Program-made: the position numbers and the translations under genes
Shown here: positions 13,114-24,582 of the stretch, piece by piece
Numbering within the stretch: the stretch's first letter is position 1
Layout of the letters: each line of letters opens with the position of its first letter
Notes under the pieces: generated by a model
Seen by the model: the letters and a program-made list of their open reading frames with translations, nothing else
Database searches by the model: none
What the model was told of the DNA's origin: nothing
Source of the DNA: Aotearoamyces nothofagi
Taxonomy: Eukaryota > Ascomycota > Leotiomycetes > Leotiales > Tympanidaceae
Direction of reading: 5' to 3'
Assembly (NCBI GenBank): GCA_015345905.1
Contig: JADDTR010000001.1
Location: 806,001 to 870,000, forward strand
DNA: 64,000 nucleotides

Positions 13114-13673
13114 GAGGGGGCCCGAAGGCGGATGACGATGATGAATAGGAGGGGGGGGGGGGGGGGGGGGGGNNNNNNNNNNNNNNNNNNNNNNNNNNNN
13201 NNCCCCCCCCCCCCCCCCCCCCCTGTTGCTGAACGATGGTACGAGCCTATATGAATATGTGCATGGTTGGTACTGCGGGGTTGTCTGGCAAGATACCGTC
13301 TGGGGACTCGTAGCGCCAATTAAGAAAATGATAATATAAATGACCCAATACCCTACCGTTGAATGCCCGATCAAAGAGCGCTCGCCACATCCGAGGCCAG
13401 CAGAGCCAGAGAGTGGCATGGCCCTTGGCGATCACCGAGAGCAGGAGTGTGTCTAATCACAGCGTTCGTAGCAGCATGCATCCCGAGTGGGAAAGTCCCC
13501 TTCGCTCTAATACTAGTACTACATCTACGCTGTGCCGCGTCTCTCTGTCTTCTCTTTATCCCCGTGTGTGTGTGTGTGTATAGATGCGTGCCGCGTGAAC
13601 GCCCCATGGTCTATGTCTATTCGAACAGGAGCCTATGCCGGCGAGCAAGCACGGCCACGGCCCCCCCCCCCCC
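13114..13673. other. Gene-free stretch with assembly gap and (GT)n microsatellite
   Basis: A G homopolymer at 13151-13172, 30 N at 13173-13202 and a C homopolymer at 13203-13223 form an assembly gap of unknown true size. A (GT)8 run lies at 13564-13579. A further C homopolymer at about 13664-13673 directly abuts the stop codon of the aldo/keto reductase. The long frames on the plus strand here are antisense to that gene. Confidence 0.8.
13173..13202. other. Assembly gap (30 N) between G and C homopolymers
   Basis: Thirty N bases lie between 22 G and 21 C. Reads evidently failed on the homopolymers from both sides, so the real length and content of the gap are unknown. Confidence 0.97.
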
Positions 13674-14971
13674 TCAGAGCCTGCTGCTGGCACCTGGGGC
13701 AGCCGGTGCCGTCGCGGCATCCAGCAGCCCCGCGTCCTCGTGTGCCGCCGGCTGGACCCGTACAAAGTCATCGCCGGGGCTGGCCCAGGCGACGTCCTTC
13801 CAGTCTCCGAGCGCGTCGCGCACGCCTTGGGCGAGGGCCTTGACCTCCTCTCGTCTCTGCAGGCTCCATTCGTGGTCGCCCTCCCACCGGCCCGCCTCGA
13901 CGGCCCTCTCCTTGCCGCCCTCCAGGCCATCCAGGATGCTCCGCCAGACGCGCATCGTCTCGTCCAGCTCCGCCAGGTTGCTGACGCCCATGACGTTGAC
14001 GCCGAGCTTCCGTCCGCCGAGCTCCTCGATCGTCTCCCTCTTCCAGGGCAGGCCGGACGCCGGGTCTCCGCGGCTCCCGACCCTCTCGCCCGCCGCGATC
14101 CACGTCTCGAGGGCCCATCGTATGGCGACGACCTCGAGCTTCTCGCCTCGCGAGTCGCAGAAGTCGCTGGCGGCCTTGCACGCCTCTCGCAGGCCGTTGG
14201 GCGCCGGGTGCCAGTTCCCCTTCGCGCCAACGGGCACGCCGCTTCTCCGGAGCAGGCCCATGCCTAGGAAGCTTGCGTTCGGCACCACCTCGACGCCTGC
14301 GGCTCTCAGCCTCTCCAGCCCCTCCGTCTCCAGCTTCTGGTTCTGCAGGGTGAAGTTGCCATAGCTCATCACTACGTCGAGCGGCTCGCCCGTCTCCAGT
14401 AGGACCAGCTCGGCGAGCTCGCACAGCACGCCTACCGGGTATCCCGAGATCCCGATGTAGTGGATGGTGCCCTCCTCGTCACGAATGCGGCGCAGCTCGC
14501 GGACCGCCGTCAGGACCTCGCCAGGCGCGACGAACTCGACATCGTGGCAGTAGACGACGTCGAGGTAGGTGGTATGCAGGCGGGCGAGCGAGCGCTGGAT
14601 CGACGAGTAGACCCAGGCCGCGCTGTAGTCGAACTCGGCATTGGAGATGCGCCCGACCTTGGTGACGACGAAGTAGTCCTCGCGCGGAAACGGCTTCTCC
14701 GAGTCCCCGAAAGGAGTCACCAGAGCTTCCCCTATGCAGAATGTCAGACGTGCTGCATCAGCAGAACAAGATTGGACGCACCTAGGATTTCCTCCGAGGG
14801 GCCATAGTACGGCGAGGTATCGAAGGCGCGCACGCCCACGGACAGAGCCTTGTGGACGAGGGCAGTCGTGGGCAATTTGTAGGGATCGGTGTTGTACTGG
14901 TAATTGAACGTCGCCGTGCCAAAGATGAGAGGAGGGAGGAGAGCCGACAGAGGAGGTTGAGTCGGCGGCAT
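13674..14971 (-). CDS. Aldo/keto reductase, D-arabinose/L-galactose dehydrogenase type, 2 exons
   Basis: Exons are 14971-14782 and 14731-13674, giving 415 aa. I chose the ATG at 14971 (MPPTQPPLS) because the open frame upstream begins with TTG. The donor is GTGCGT and the acceptor CATAG. AKR landmarks are LIFGTATFNYQY at the start of the barrel, FDTSPYYGPSEEILG (catalytic Asp and Tyr; the intron falls just after it), VVTKVGR (catalytic Lys) and VVYCHDVEF (catalytic His). Spacing and the GTATFN start resemble NAD-dependent D-arabinose dehydrogenase Ara2 and plant L-galactose dehydrogenase, which make lactone precursors of erythro-ascorbate or ascorbate. The gene is clearly more GC-rich than its neighbours, so several other frames stay open across it. 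The C-terminus is extended by an Ala-rich tail. Exact substrate unknown. Confidence 0.87.
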
Positions 14972-15858
14972 GTTGCGACAGTTGGGGTTTGGGGGCAGGC
15001 TGTTATCAGTGATAGGGCTTGTTCTTTCGGAGACGCTGCTCCGCGACGTGCTCAATGGCAGAAAGAAAAAAAGAAAGAATGATGCCTCTCAAGACCGGAC
15101 GGCGGATGTGGCAGTGCTCAACGGATATAGAAGGCGCGGTACAGAAGAGCCATGGCCGGTATAGCTAGGGTAGCATCTGGAATAGCTACAGATAATAGAT
15201 GTTGCTGCTGGGTATATGTCTTGGATATATCTTGCAGCGTCTGCAGTTTCGCAGTCGCGACTTGTGAGCCCGTGGCCTGTAATCGTAATCGTGCGGGCTC
15301 GCAATCCGGTGAAAAAAGTTGCAAATTTAAATTTATAATGGCTCATTGCACCACCTCGGCGCGTCTCTGTTCAACCAGGCCAAGGGCGTCGAGGGCCCGT
15401 CTAAGACGTCATGATGTGCGCTTCCGCCAGGGCCACCGAGTCAAGCGTCGAGTGTGCGTTGCGCTGGACAGAAAGGAACTCGAGGTTTCGAGCGACGCGA
15501 TGACGCTCATTACTACAGCTCTGCATCCAGAACGAACCGAATTGGCCAGCACCAACGAACACTACCCTTTATAATTGAATTCCTTTATCTATGATCCCTT
15601 TCACTTATCACTGATAGGAGTTATGATACGAGTGTTATAGGAAAGCCACTATTAATTAAGTTCATTCTCGTTCTCATTCCCTCATTCTCATGCAGCCTAC
15701 AGTAGGGAATGTAATGCCCCTAGACGCCCGCGCTGATGCCTCCCGACGCCAAACTTCATAAACACCAGCCGAGAGCAACCTTAAGACGTGACCTCAGATA
15801 CGGGAGCCTAAGCCCACTCCAAACACCAATTACTATCAATCATTGATATCAAAACTTG
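14972..15858. other. Intergenic region between aldo/keto reductase and peroxin
   Basis: These 887 bp are upstream of the reductase and downstream of the peroxin. A 140-codon open frame at 15152-15574 has no motif, and I do not support it as a gene. The sequence turns AT-rich after 15560, as expected for UTR and terminator sequence. Confidence 0.5.
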
Positions 15859-17577
15859 TCATTCCAGTCCCATGCGTGCGTCGTCTCCAATGCCCCAGTC
15901 TCCCTCACGCTGGGGATGCACTCGGTGCCCCGGTATTCCCTCATCCTCAGAGAGCGGATCTTGACTGCTCCGGCCACTGGCCCCAGACCGGTTGGGCCCT
16001 CTACGTCGAAGCCCGGAGCTTTTGGTGCTGGAGCTGTCGTCTGCAGCCACCTCTGTGTACTTGGGTGGAGCTTCGCTCGCCGTCAGTGAAACACCAGTGC
16101 TGGCCCGACTTCGTGACTTCTCCGGAGTATTGCTTTGCGGAGGTGTAGGCGAAGGCGTCACCTCCGTGCTCGGTGTTATTTCTACGAGCTCGGCATCTCG
16201 ATACCACTTTCTTCGTCGAGTGTATTTACCCCACCCGTCTTCTCCTCTACGACCATTTTGCCACTATATGATATTAGTATACCGAATCGGTGATGCCATA
16301 CGTCTTTAGCATACCTTATTATCATAGTATATCCATCCCTGACCGCCATCAGTGGTATCGGCTTTGGCTTTTGTTCCGCCTTCATCTGATTCGCCGGCCC
16401 CTTCAACGAGCCATTGGCTTCCACCAACCCATCTCCAGCGCGCGATACCGCCTTCGACGTCTGGCAATTCAAAGTCATCTTTCGAAGGCACTGGATTCAG
16501 ATGTTCATCTGTCCAGGCTGTCCGTTCGTATGCAAATAATGACGTAGTCCAACCTATTCCAATCCACCGGCGTTGGTTTTCGTATATGATAAAAGTAAAC
16601 CGCACGCCTGATGCATCTGGCCTTCGCTTTGCGGCTGCGGATGCGGCCAGAGAAGCTTCCTCCTGGTAGCCTTTCTGTCCTCCAGGCAGTAACACCGGCT
16701 TGTTCTCCGCAACTCCGGCCGGCGAGGGTGTATGGGGCCCAAATTTGAGCCCAGTGATAACTGCGCATATCCGCCTGACCAACGCCGAGCGCCACAAGAT
16801 AGTTCTAGACACTCGTGTGGGTTTGGAATGCCACGTCAAGACCAACGTGCCAGCCACCAACACTATACGCTTTGTTGTGATAACACGAATCGGTGGGAGT
16901 GTCAAGAAAATCCATAGAGGGGTAATGAGAAGTATCCGAACGAAAAGAATTGTGAGAGCAGGCCTCGTCGTGGCTGATGTAGCCGTCCGCTGCGTGGATA
17001 GGAAATCGGTCAGTTGCAGCAACGGGTCAAGGAGTAAGTTGCAACGCGACGTAAAGACTTTGAGTGTTTCCACGATCTCGTCCAGCGTCTTCTGATGCTT
17101 GATGTTTGTAGCTTCAGATGCTTCTCTCTTATGTGCCTTCTTCTTCTCACCAGTCCAGCCTGAAGAGGACAGTGGCGAATACCGCCTAGAGTACATGCCC
17201 AGAATCAATGCAATGACAACCACCACCGGCCCAGCCCATCTCGTCACAACATCACCATATAGTACAGTGGCCCAAAAAGCGGCGACGAGCAAGAAGCTTT
17301 CCCAGGGATCGCCGCTCGTCCATGTCAGCAGCCCGGCGAGCTTATTCAAGGGCAGGAGGAAAGGATGCGAGTATGCTAAGGCGCGAGTGATCTGCGGAGG
17401 AGTCGCGATGAGCAAGGGCGACTTTTGGTGCACGAGGATTGTTGAGCGGTGCTTGCTCGCCGAGGGCGTGTGCGACAGAGTTACGGGGGAGAAGGAAGCT
17501 ATTGTCGGTGGATTGGGGTCGGCGCCCAGCTGTGGTCCACTCGTGTCCTGTGCGCCAGATGCTGGAGTTGAAGACAT
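15859..17577 (-). CDS. Dysferlin-domain integral membrane peroxin (Pex23/Pex30 type), 2 exons
   Basis: Exons are 17577-16315 and 16263-15859, giving 555 aa. The intron (GTATGC donor, ATATAG acceptor) splits the C-terminal dysferlin motif: exon 1 ends QGWIYYDNK and exon 2 starts with WQNGRRGEDGWGKY, then TRRRKWYRDAELVE. The N-terminal part is polar and followed by two hydrophobic segments near residues 70-110 (FLLVAAFWATVLYG and VVVVIALILGMYS). A second hydrophobic pair lies near residues 200-245. A dysferlin N-part (VRFTFIIYENQRRWIGIGW) comes before the C-part, and the last 100 residues are Ser/Pro-rich. This is the architecture of fungal Pex23/24 and yeast Pex28-32 proteins, which sit in the ER and peroxisome contacts and control peroxisome number and size. 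Which paralogue it is cannot be told from the sequence alone. Confidence 0.88.
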
Positions 17578-17874
17578 CTGATCAAGCCAAGGGGTTTCCT
17601 TCACACCATTGTCAGCCAGTGTGTCAGTCCTGTTGTGCTGGCGACTTCCAGGTGTGGAAGTGCAGACATACAAATGCAGCCATCTACCAACGTCATTGCC
17701 GCCGAGGCAAACGGGCCTTGCAACCGCGTCGTCGGCGTTTATTTCAAGGGTTCGTATATTTCACCAGGCCCGTAAATTTAACCTCGTCGAGCCGAAGGAG
17801 CGAGATGAAAGATTTCCAGAGAGAGATGCTATCTCTAATCAGGGATATGAGAATATGCTGCCAATATATAGTGA

Positions 17875-17917
17875 ATATATATATATATATATAGTTATGT
17901 GTATATATATATATATA
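17875..17917. repeat. (AT)n microsatellite, interrupted
   Basis: Two AT/TA runs are separated by a short GTTATGTG interruption. This is a simple-sequence repeat upstream of the peroxin gene. Confidence 0.9.
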
Positions 17918-18610
17918 GTGACTGGGCAGCCCAGCGATGTGGTCACGGGAGGCCGCATTCAACTAACGGGGAGTTGAGGCACCCCAGCACCAGCGTAAAG
18001 GCACGAAGCTACGCTGACCTTACGTCCGGAGGCACGCGGTCCGTCATGCCGCTTCGGTTCGTTGCCCGTCACATGTCAAGGGCTGGCTATAATTACAACC
18101 GTAGCAGTGATGGCATTGATAACATTGATAACTTATATATATAAGTTCGTAAAGCTGCAATAGATAGAAGAGACAGTTGCTTTAGTGATATCGACAGTGG
18201 CTTTCTAGCTGCGTTGAACCGTTGCATCATTTCCAGAGGCGCCCAGGAACGAGGAGAGTGCTGGATTCCACAGCTTGTCTTGCCTGTATAACCATGAAAG
18301 CCACTTCTGCTCGCTGCTGGAATGCCACCGCATATCCCAGGTCCTGCTTTCCTTTGATGGATAATCAACAACGGGGTATAAAGGGACGGTAATGGGTCGG
18401 CAATGCAACTCTCTGTAGTCTTGCTCAAGACTTGTTTCTGGGGATGGCACGCTTTCAGGTTCCAGCGCAGCTCTTAAGGATAATTGCCAGCTCCCATGGC
18501 CATTATGTGTACAAGCAAGAGACGTGCCACAATAAGGCGTCTCCCCAGGACTGTTTTACTATCCTTGAATGAATGATAAGATGTATAAGATGTATAAACG
18601 CATAAATGGC

Positions 18611-18642
18611 TTCAATGCTTCAATGCTTCAATGCTTCAATGC
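18611..18642 (+). repeat. Four tandem copies of TTCAATGC
   Basis: Four perfect 8-bp units are followed by a partial fifth. They lie about 300 bp upstream of the Trf4-like start codon. Confidence 0.85.
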
Positions 18643-18939
18643 TTCAGTCCTCAGGTCCAACAGCCTGCCGAACACGTGCCCAGTACCTTCTGTACCTGAG
18701 GCTCCTCAGGCACCCCTAGCACGCTAAGATAACGCGCCGCCCGCTGTCCGCGCACCGTCAACTTTTTTTCGAGAAAGCACGTGCCAGGAAGGTACGCGAG
18801 AGTAGATATAATTGCTGTGGGAGCTTCTGTAGCATCTTCGTAGACCTCACATCCTGCCATTCTGTCGTTTGAGCAATCTTCCCCGTCACAACGGCGCAGC
18901 TCAATTATCACCGCCATCCAACACCATCTCAACGCCGCC

Positions 18940-21278
18940 ATGTCGCGACCCCCCGGCTTGCCGCAGCGTCCCGTGAAAAGCGCCTACGGTCCTGACCGGG
19001 TTGATTCGTACCGCCCAGCACCACTGCCACCACCCCCGCCGTCGAGCCAGTACTATGGCAGTGGCCGCCAGAGCCAGGCTTCATACGCCCGCAGCAATGA
19101 TATGTACCAGTTTCGCGGAAACGCGTATCCATCGAGAAATGATGAGAATCGACCGCCCGTACAGGGCGCATCCACGTACTCGAGTGATTCGTACAGACCG
19201 CAGCACAATGGCTTCTCCTTCAGACACGATGCTCCGCCGACAATCGATCTGACCCGTAGCACCGACTCATATCGCCCACAGCCCCACAACCACACCAATT
19301 ACAACGGCTACAATGGCCATACGGCTCGTAGCGCTCCGTCGCGATCTGATGGACAGCGCCTGGGAGGACGGGGACGCGGAGGGTACCAGAACCGTGGAGG
19401 ATATCCAAGAAGGACTGCCGAGCGCCCCTTCCTAAAGACTAATCGAGGTCCTACTCCAGAACTAATGGTCGGCATGGATGAAGAGGAAGGTAGTGGTGTC
19501 AAGTTCCGAGCATTAGAAGACATGTCAGACAGCGAGGAAGCCGACATGGACCTCTCCTCTGGCGAAGACGACGACAAGCCCACAGATGATGTTGCTGAGC
19601 AACCAAAGAAGAAGCAGGCTCGCACCGATCTCAACAATGCTCCTGACGGTGACTCTGTGCCCCGATGGTCCAACCCCGACCCATATACCGCTCTACCACC
19701 CCCTGATGAGTCGCAACGAAAGAAAAAGGACGTGGTCAAGCTTATCAGGAAAGCCCGCGTCGTTAGCACATCTGAGGATACTCCAAAAACAGAGGCTGTC
19801 ACAGATGACTTCATCTCGTTTGATTTCGATGACGCCGTGGATAAGGATGAGGGAAATACTTCTGAGGATAGTACCGTTCGTGTTCCAGGAGCACCAACTG
19901 GTCCACGTGGATTTAGCCATCGTGAGAACATGCATGGCCAGACTGGAGTCCAGGCCAGACCAAGCAACCCCGTTGTCACGAATAGTGTCCCAGATCCTGA
20001 CCTCGGCAACCGGAAGCGTACATTTGACGATGAGATCAAAGGCCCGTCACTTGTAAAGAAGCCTGCTCCCTCGAGGCCATCCGATGGGAAGGTTACGAAA
20101 GAATGGCGAGTTCCTGCGGGATCTCGCGGCACTCCATGGTGCAATGTAGACCACTCTAAAACCTCAAACATGGGCTTTTGGTAAGTCATCGACCCTACCT
20201 CTCCCAAGTTCATGACCACTAACGGTATCAAAGGCTCCACAAGGAGATTATGGACTTCTACAACCATGTCAAACCTACGCAGTTTGAGGAAAGTATGCGG
20301 GACAATCTCATTGTCACACTCCGTGCTGCGATCAAGCGGAACTGGGCCGATGCCGATATCCATCCATTTGGATCCTTCCCTGCTGGTCTCTATCTTCCCA
20401 CTGCCGACATGGACCTCGTTCTTGTTTCCAACAATTACATGGCAGGCCGCTATGGCATATATGTGGGCAAGCGATTTCTGTGGTCATTCAAGGGGTTCCT
20501 AGAGAATTCTGGACTCGCCGCGCCGAATACAATCGAGGTCATCACAGGTGCTAAGGTGCCTCTCGTAAAGTACATTGATTGGAGCACAGGCCTAAAGGTT
20601 GATATCTCCTTTGAGAACAACACCGGTCTGATCGCCAACCAAACCTTCCAGGACTGGAAGAAGATATTTCCTGCCATGCCCATTCTAGTTACTGTCGTTA
20701 AGCAGTTCCTTGCCATGAGGGGACTCAATGAGCCGGTCAATGGTGGTATCGGTGGATTCACTGTTACATGTCTCGTCACTAGCTTACTGCAGCTTATGCC
20801 TCAGGTCCAGAGCAGAAGCATGGTACCAGAACACCACCTGGGCGAGATTCTCATGGAGTTCTTTGATCTGTACGGCAACGAATTCAATACCAGTACAACT
20901 GCCATCCAGCTCAACCCACCAGGATATCTCCCGAGGGTATGTTCCAGTCACCTTCCATCATCAGTAGTCACTAACCCTATACAGAGTCATGCAGCGCAAC
21001 AGATCGTGTATCGACAAAACAACATCGATCGCCTGTCAGTAATTGACCCTAACAATGAAGGCAATGACATCACCGGTGGCTCAAAGAACACCGCGACTAT
21101 TCTTGGATGTTTCTCCGAGGCATTCAAGAACCTTCAGAAGCGCATGAGCGATCTTAGCCGTATGTCGATTGAGGACCGACGGGGTCAAAGTATTCTGGGC
21201 GTCATTCTTGCTGGAAACTATTCGTCCTTTGAAATCCAGCGAGTGCACTTGCAGCGTCTCCATCTCAAGTCGGGTTAA
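18940..21278 (+). CDS. TRF4: Non-canonical poly(A) polymerase, Trf4/Cid14 family, 3 exons
   Basis: Exons are 18940-20180, 20234-20936 and 20985-21278, giving 745 aa. The second intron is 48 nt and has no stop codon, so its retention keeps the frame open. The first 390 residues are disordered, rich in Arg, Gly, Tyr and Pro with an RGRGGYQNRGGYPRR patch and an acidic segment. The nucleotidyltransferase core follows: GS at 460-461, catalytic Asp472 and Asp474 in TADMDLVLV, and Asp537 in KVDISFEN. The PAP-associated part has NGGIGGFTVTCLV and the HHLGEILMEFFDLYG block. Trf4/Cid14 proteins add short A tails to aberrant RNAs inside the nuclear TRAMP complex, handing them to the exosome. The RGG-like N-terminus may bind RNA or the Air-type zinc-knuckle partner (inference). 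Confidence 0.93.
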
Positions 21279-21611
21279 AGGCATTGACCATTGATAGTCA
21301 TGATTGTATCATTGAGAAGAGAGGTGAGGAGTTATGAAAGGTTTTCAGTGTCTAGAGGAGGTCTGCATTGTCTGCATTGCGGGCGTAAGGAACTAGTCAT
21401 GATACCCATGGTGTTAAGGTGTACTTAGCTCACAGATAGTTTCCTCTTCTTCTTCCTCTTCCCGTCTATCTCTTCTTTCGTGATCCGGAATGAACCTCCT
21501 GTGACTGACAGTCTCTTCTAGTGATCTCGATCGACCTGCGGACGAGATCCAGTGTGACACAAAATTAACTACTACAAAGACGGAACAACCCGAACCGGAT
21601 ACGTCCGCGAG

Positions 21612-21777
21612 CTGACATGAGTTTCTAGCCGTCTTGCTCGATCTGATAGCGAAGACAGCCCACGGCTATCACTTCGGGTCACGAGCTGCTTCTACTGACA
21701 TGAGTTTCCAGCCGTCTTAATCGATCTGATAGCGAAGACAGCCCACGGCTATCACTTCGGGTCACGAGCTGCTTCTA
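21612..21777. repeat. 83-bp tandem duplication
   Basis: Two copies, 21612-21694 and 21695-21777, differ at only a few bases. A third copy starts but breaks off after six bases. Each unit contains GATAGC and GCTATC 20 bp apart, so a small hairpin is possible. Confidence 0.92.
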
Positions 21778-21919
21778 CTGACACGGGAGAAGTCTCACTT
21801 CTTCCCCGACTCCGCTGACAGCCGCCTGCCTGCTGCTCGCTGTGCTTTTCGCGCAGAGTCGGCTGGGTAGGCGGCCGAAGCTTCCTTTCTCACTGTGGCG
21901 GCGCTCATGCGCGGCTACG

Positions 21920-22150
21920 GAGAGGAGGTCGAGAGAGGGGAGGTCGAGAGAGGGGAGGTCGAGAGAGGAGGTCGAGAGAGAGGAGGTTGAAAGAGGGGAG
22001 GTTGAGAGAGGGGAGTCGAGAGAGGGGAGATCGAAAGAGATGAGGTCGAAAGAGATGAGGTCGAAAGAGATGAGGTCGAAAGAGATGAGGTCGAAAGAGA
22101 TGAGGTCGAAAGAGATGAGCCCGAAAGAGAGGAACCCGAACGAGACGAAG
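21920..22150. repeat. GA-rich minisatellite with 15-bp core unit
   Basis: Diverged GAGGTCGAGAGAGGG units lead into about six near-perfect copies of GAGGTCGAAAGAGAT (about 22027-22130). Because 15 is a multiple of three, both strands stay open (RSKEM on plus, FDLIS on minus). I read this as a repeat and not a gene. Confidence 0.9.
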
Positions 22151-22324
22151 ATCACATCTACCACATCTACCACACCAGCCCCCCCTCCCCATCACAACAA
22201 CATCAGCATCAGCAAAAAAAAAAACCTAAACCGGGCGCACCAGGTCCCGTACCGCCCGCGCCACCGAGAACATCCCATCCTTCCATCCCATCCTTCCATC
22301 CATCCATCCATCCCCCAACCCCTA

Positions 22325-22407
22325 GTCCTCAGCTAAGCTAAACCTCAGCTAGTCCTCAGCTCAGCTAAACCTCAGCTAAACCTCAGCTAAACCTCAGCTA
22401 AACCTCT
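22325..22407. repeat. CCTCAGCTAAA minisatellite
   Basis: Several perfect and degenerate copies of an 11-bp unit lie in tandem, with AGCTNAGCT variants between them. Confidence 0.8.
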
Positions 22408-22751
22408 CCCGCACCCGCACCGCACCCGCACCCGCACCGGGTCCTTGTTGGGCTGGGAGGGTTGGGGGAGGGGTTGAGGGTTCTGGGAAAGGGGGGGGGG
22501 GGAAAAGACACATGCAGAGTTAGGGGTTTTTTTTTTTTTAAATCACGGATTTTTCATATTACTCGTTACTCGTCGACGACGATGGGACTGGTAGAAGAGG
22601 GTTTTTGGGGGGGGGGGGGGGGAGGGGAGGATGAATCGAATCGAATCGAATCGAATTGAATCTACTCTGTCCTGTCCTCTCTGCTCTCTATTCTCTCACC
22701 TCTCCTCTATAATAGATCAGGACATACCACACCACACCAGAAGAGAACGAA

Positions 22752-22754
22752 GAG

Positions 22755-22791
<37 letters not shown>

Positions 22792-22792
22792 C
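22752..22792. repeat. (AGAGCC)n hexanucleotide repeat
   Basis: Nearly seven perfect hexamers lie in tandem inside the gene-poor block. Confidence 0.9.
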
Positions 22793-23337
22793 ATTCTCTC
22801 CCCTCTCATCTCAACCACACAATCCCACACAATCCCAGCCTCATGCCTATCATAAACCATATCATAAACCATAAACCATAAACCAGCATTTACTAGCACT
22901 ACTAGCCTCGCAGAGCGAATCAGAATCAGAGCGAATCAGATAGAAAGAATCAGCCAAGGGGTTTCCAGAGAAAAGATATATATATATAAAATCACAAATC
23001 ACAAATATAATAAAATGAAGTTAGTCGACAGCTACCTCGCTACCTCGCTGCCGTCCTCTACAGGAAGCAGGAAGGGGTTCCCCGACTTATCCGTTTGTTT
23101 GACTGACTATCCTTTTGTCCAGTCCAGTCCAGTCCAGTCCGCCAACTGAGCAAGCAAGCTGAGCAAGCAAGCAACTAACTACGTACAGGGCGCGCGGTTT
23201 CCCACCTCGCTGCTGCTCGCCGCTCGGAATCATATTTTTTTTTCTTTCTGGTCCATCGTAAATCATCATAGTCCTGTCCGGACTGCGCCGGCCCCGCTTC
23301 GGATCTCCAGTTCTCCAGTTCTCCAGTTCTCCAGTTC

Positions 23338-24582
23338 TCATCTCAGTCCTCCGCTCCGCGCGCTCTCGCCCACCCTGACCACGTCCTCCAGCCCCTCGCC
23401 CTCGCCCTCGCTCTCTCGCTCTGTGGACCTGCCCGGCCCGCCGCAGGAGTCTCTGGCGCTCGCGGTAGCGCTGGCAGTCGTGCTCGCGCTCTCGCTCCTG
23501 GTGCGGTTGGCGTCCGGCTGTCTTCTTCTTTCCCGCAGGCTCCTCTCCAGATCTCGGATCCGCCGCTTCAGGGCGTCGTTTTCCTTCTTGACGAGATCGA
23601 GCTCGTGTCGGTGGAAGGCGGCCTCTTCGTATCGTCCGGTGGTCTGTATCGAAGTCATCGACGGATGCCGCTCAAGCTCGGTACCGGCTGCGTTGGCCGT
23701 GTTGAGGGTCATCTGCGGCCCAGACGGTTCTCGATATTGCGGTAGGCTCGGGCGCTGCCCATAGCCATGCGTGAAATATTCAGGCGCAGGGGAAGAGGCG
23801 CCCGAGCGGCGTGACGACGTGATGGAGTTTTGCCGGCTCAATGATTGTGACGTAGAATCATGTCGCGGGAGGTTGCCTCGAGCCCGTTCTGCAGTCGCAG
23901 GTGGAGTGAAGACAGAGGCCATACTGCCTGGACCGCCAGCTGTAGACCATCCTGCCGTACCGCCACCCACTATCGTGCTGGCATTGATGCTTCGAATGCT
24001 GGTGCTCGAGGAGGAGCGGTGGTGTTGGCGCTGAGAAGGTGTGGGGTGGCTAGGGCCGGAGAGCATGTGGTTTGCGTTGTGATCGGCAGGGTCTGGAAAG
24101 CCTGCTGATGTCGACGAGGAGTTCGAGACAACAGAGGCATTCTGAGCTGCTCGAAGCATCGAGAGTTCTCGGGTCAGACGATTGACCTACACCTGGAGTA
24201 AGCACTGGTCTAAGAGGTGATGCGTGTGATGGATACTGACCACGGCCTCCTGCTCCTTCTCGAGCTGCAAGTGCAGATCCGCAGCAGTAAGGGGTCTCGG
24301 ATGCCTCAACGGCCCAGGACCGGTCCCAACGCCCGAGTTATCGCCAGGAGCTCCAGCGGCCATGGCGGCGGAGGCACCGATCGGGGGCGAGGTAGCTGGC
24401 TGCGACGGGCTGTGGACGGCGCTCTGGTTAGACGGGAGGACATTCAGGGCTGCCGCCGACAGAGGGAGAGGAGGAGGAGCCATCAGCTGTGATGCTCGCC
24501 CAGACGTGGCAGTGACAGCTGGCGACGAAGCGAGCGGGTGTGGATGTGGAGACGGAGGCACAGAGTTGAGGTCGGGAGCCAT
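23338..24582 (-). CDS. Ser-rich coiled-coil protein, function unknown, 2 exons
   Basis: Exons are 24582-24241 and 24186-23338, giving 396 aa. The GTCAGT donor and GTGTAG acceptor join LHLQLEKEQEAV to VNRLTRELSMLRAAQ, making a continuous leucine-zipper-like heptad run near residues 105-130; this continuity is the best support for the splice. A second charged coiled coil lies near residues 310-340 (ELDLVKKENDALKRRIRDLERSLRERRR). The rest is Ser/Pro/Ala-rich and probably disordered, with many SxxR sites that kinases could use. The tail is rich in Glu/Gly and ends GESARSGGLR. I recognise this type as a conserved ascomycete protein without a known role. A scaffold or septation-type coiled-coil function would be a guess. 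GC-rich sequence leaves long antisense frames on the plus strand. Confidence 0.75.

Larger units (their letters stand above)
17578..18939. other. Divergent intergenic region with AT and TTCAATGC repeats
   Basis: These 1.36 kb separate the divergent peroxin and Trf4-like genes. They hold a TA-type microsatellite at 17875-17917, a short AT run near 18134-18142 and four tandem copies of the 8-mer TTCAATGC at 18611-18642. I see no credible gene. Confidence 0.6.
21279..23337. other. Gene-poor minisatellite block
   Basis: About 2 kb hold a chain of unrelated tandem repeats and homopolymers: an 83-bp duplication, GA-rich 15-mers, CCTCAGCTAAA units near 22325-22407, CCGCAC units near 22410-22440, G runs at about 22491-22502 and 22606-22622, a T run near 22530, GAATC units near 22632-22656, AGAGCC units at 22752-22792, CCAGT units near 23118-23140 and TTCTCCAG units near 23307-23340. 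Open frames here come from repeats whose unit is a multiple of three. I support no gene. Confidence 0.75.

Noticed and set aside
13363-14424. Long frames of 218-333 codons on both strands over the aldo/keto reductase
   Set aside because: They are shadows of a GC-rich coding region; only the reductase frame has family motifs and a fitting intron.
15152-15574. 140-codon plus-strand frame
   Set aside because: No motif, odd composition and no splice partner.
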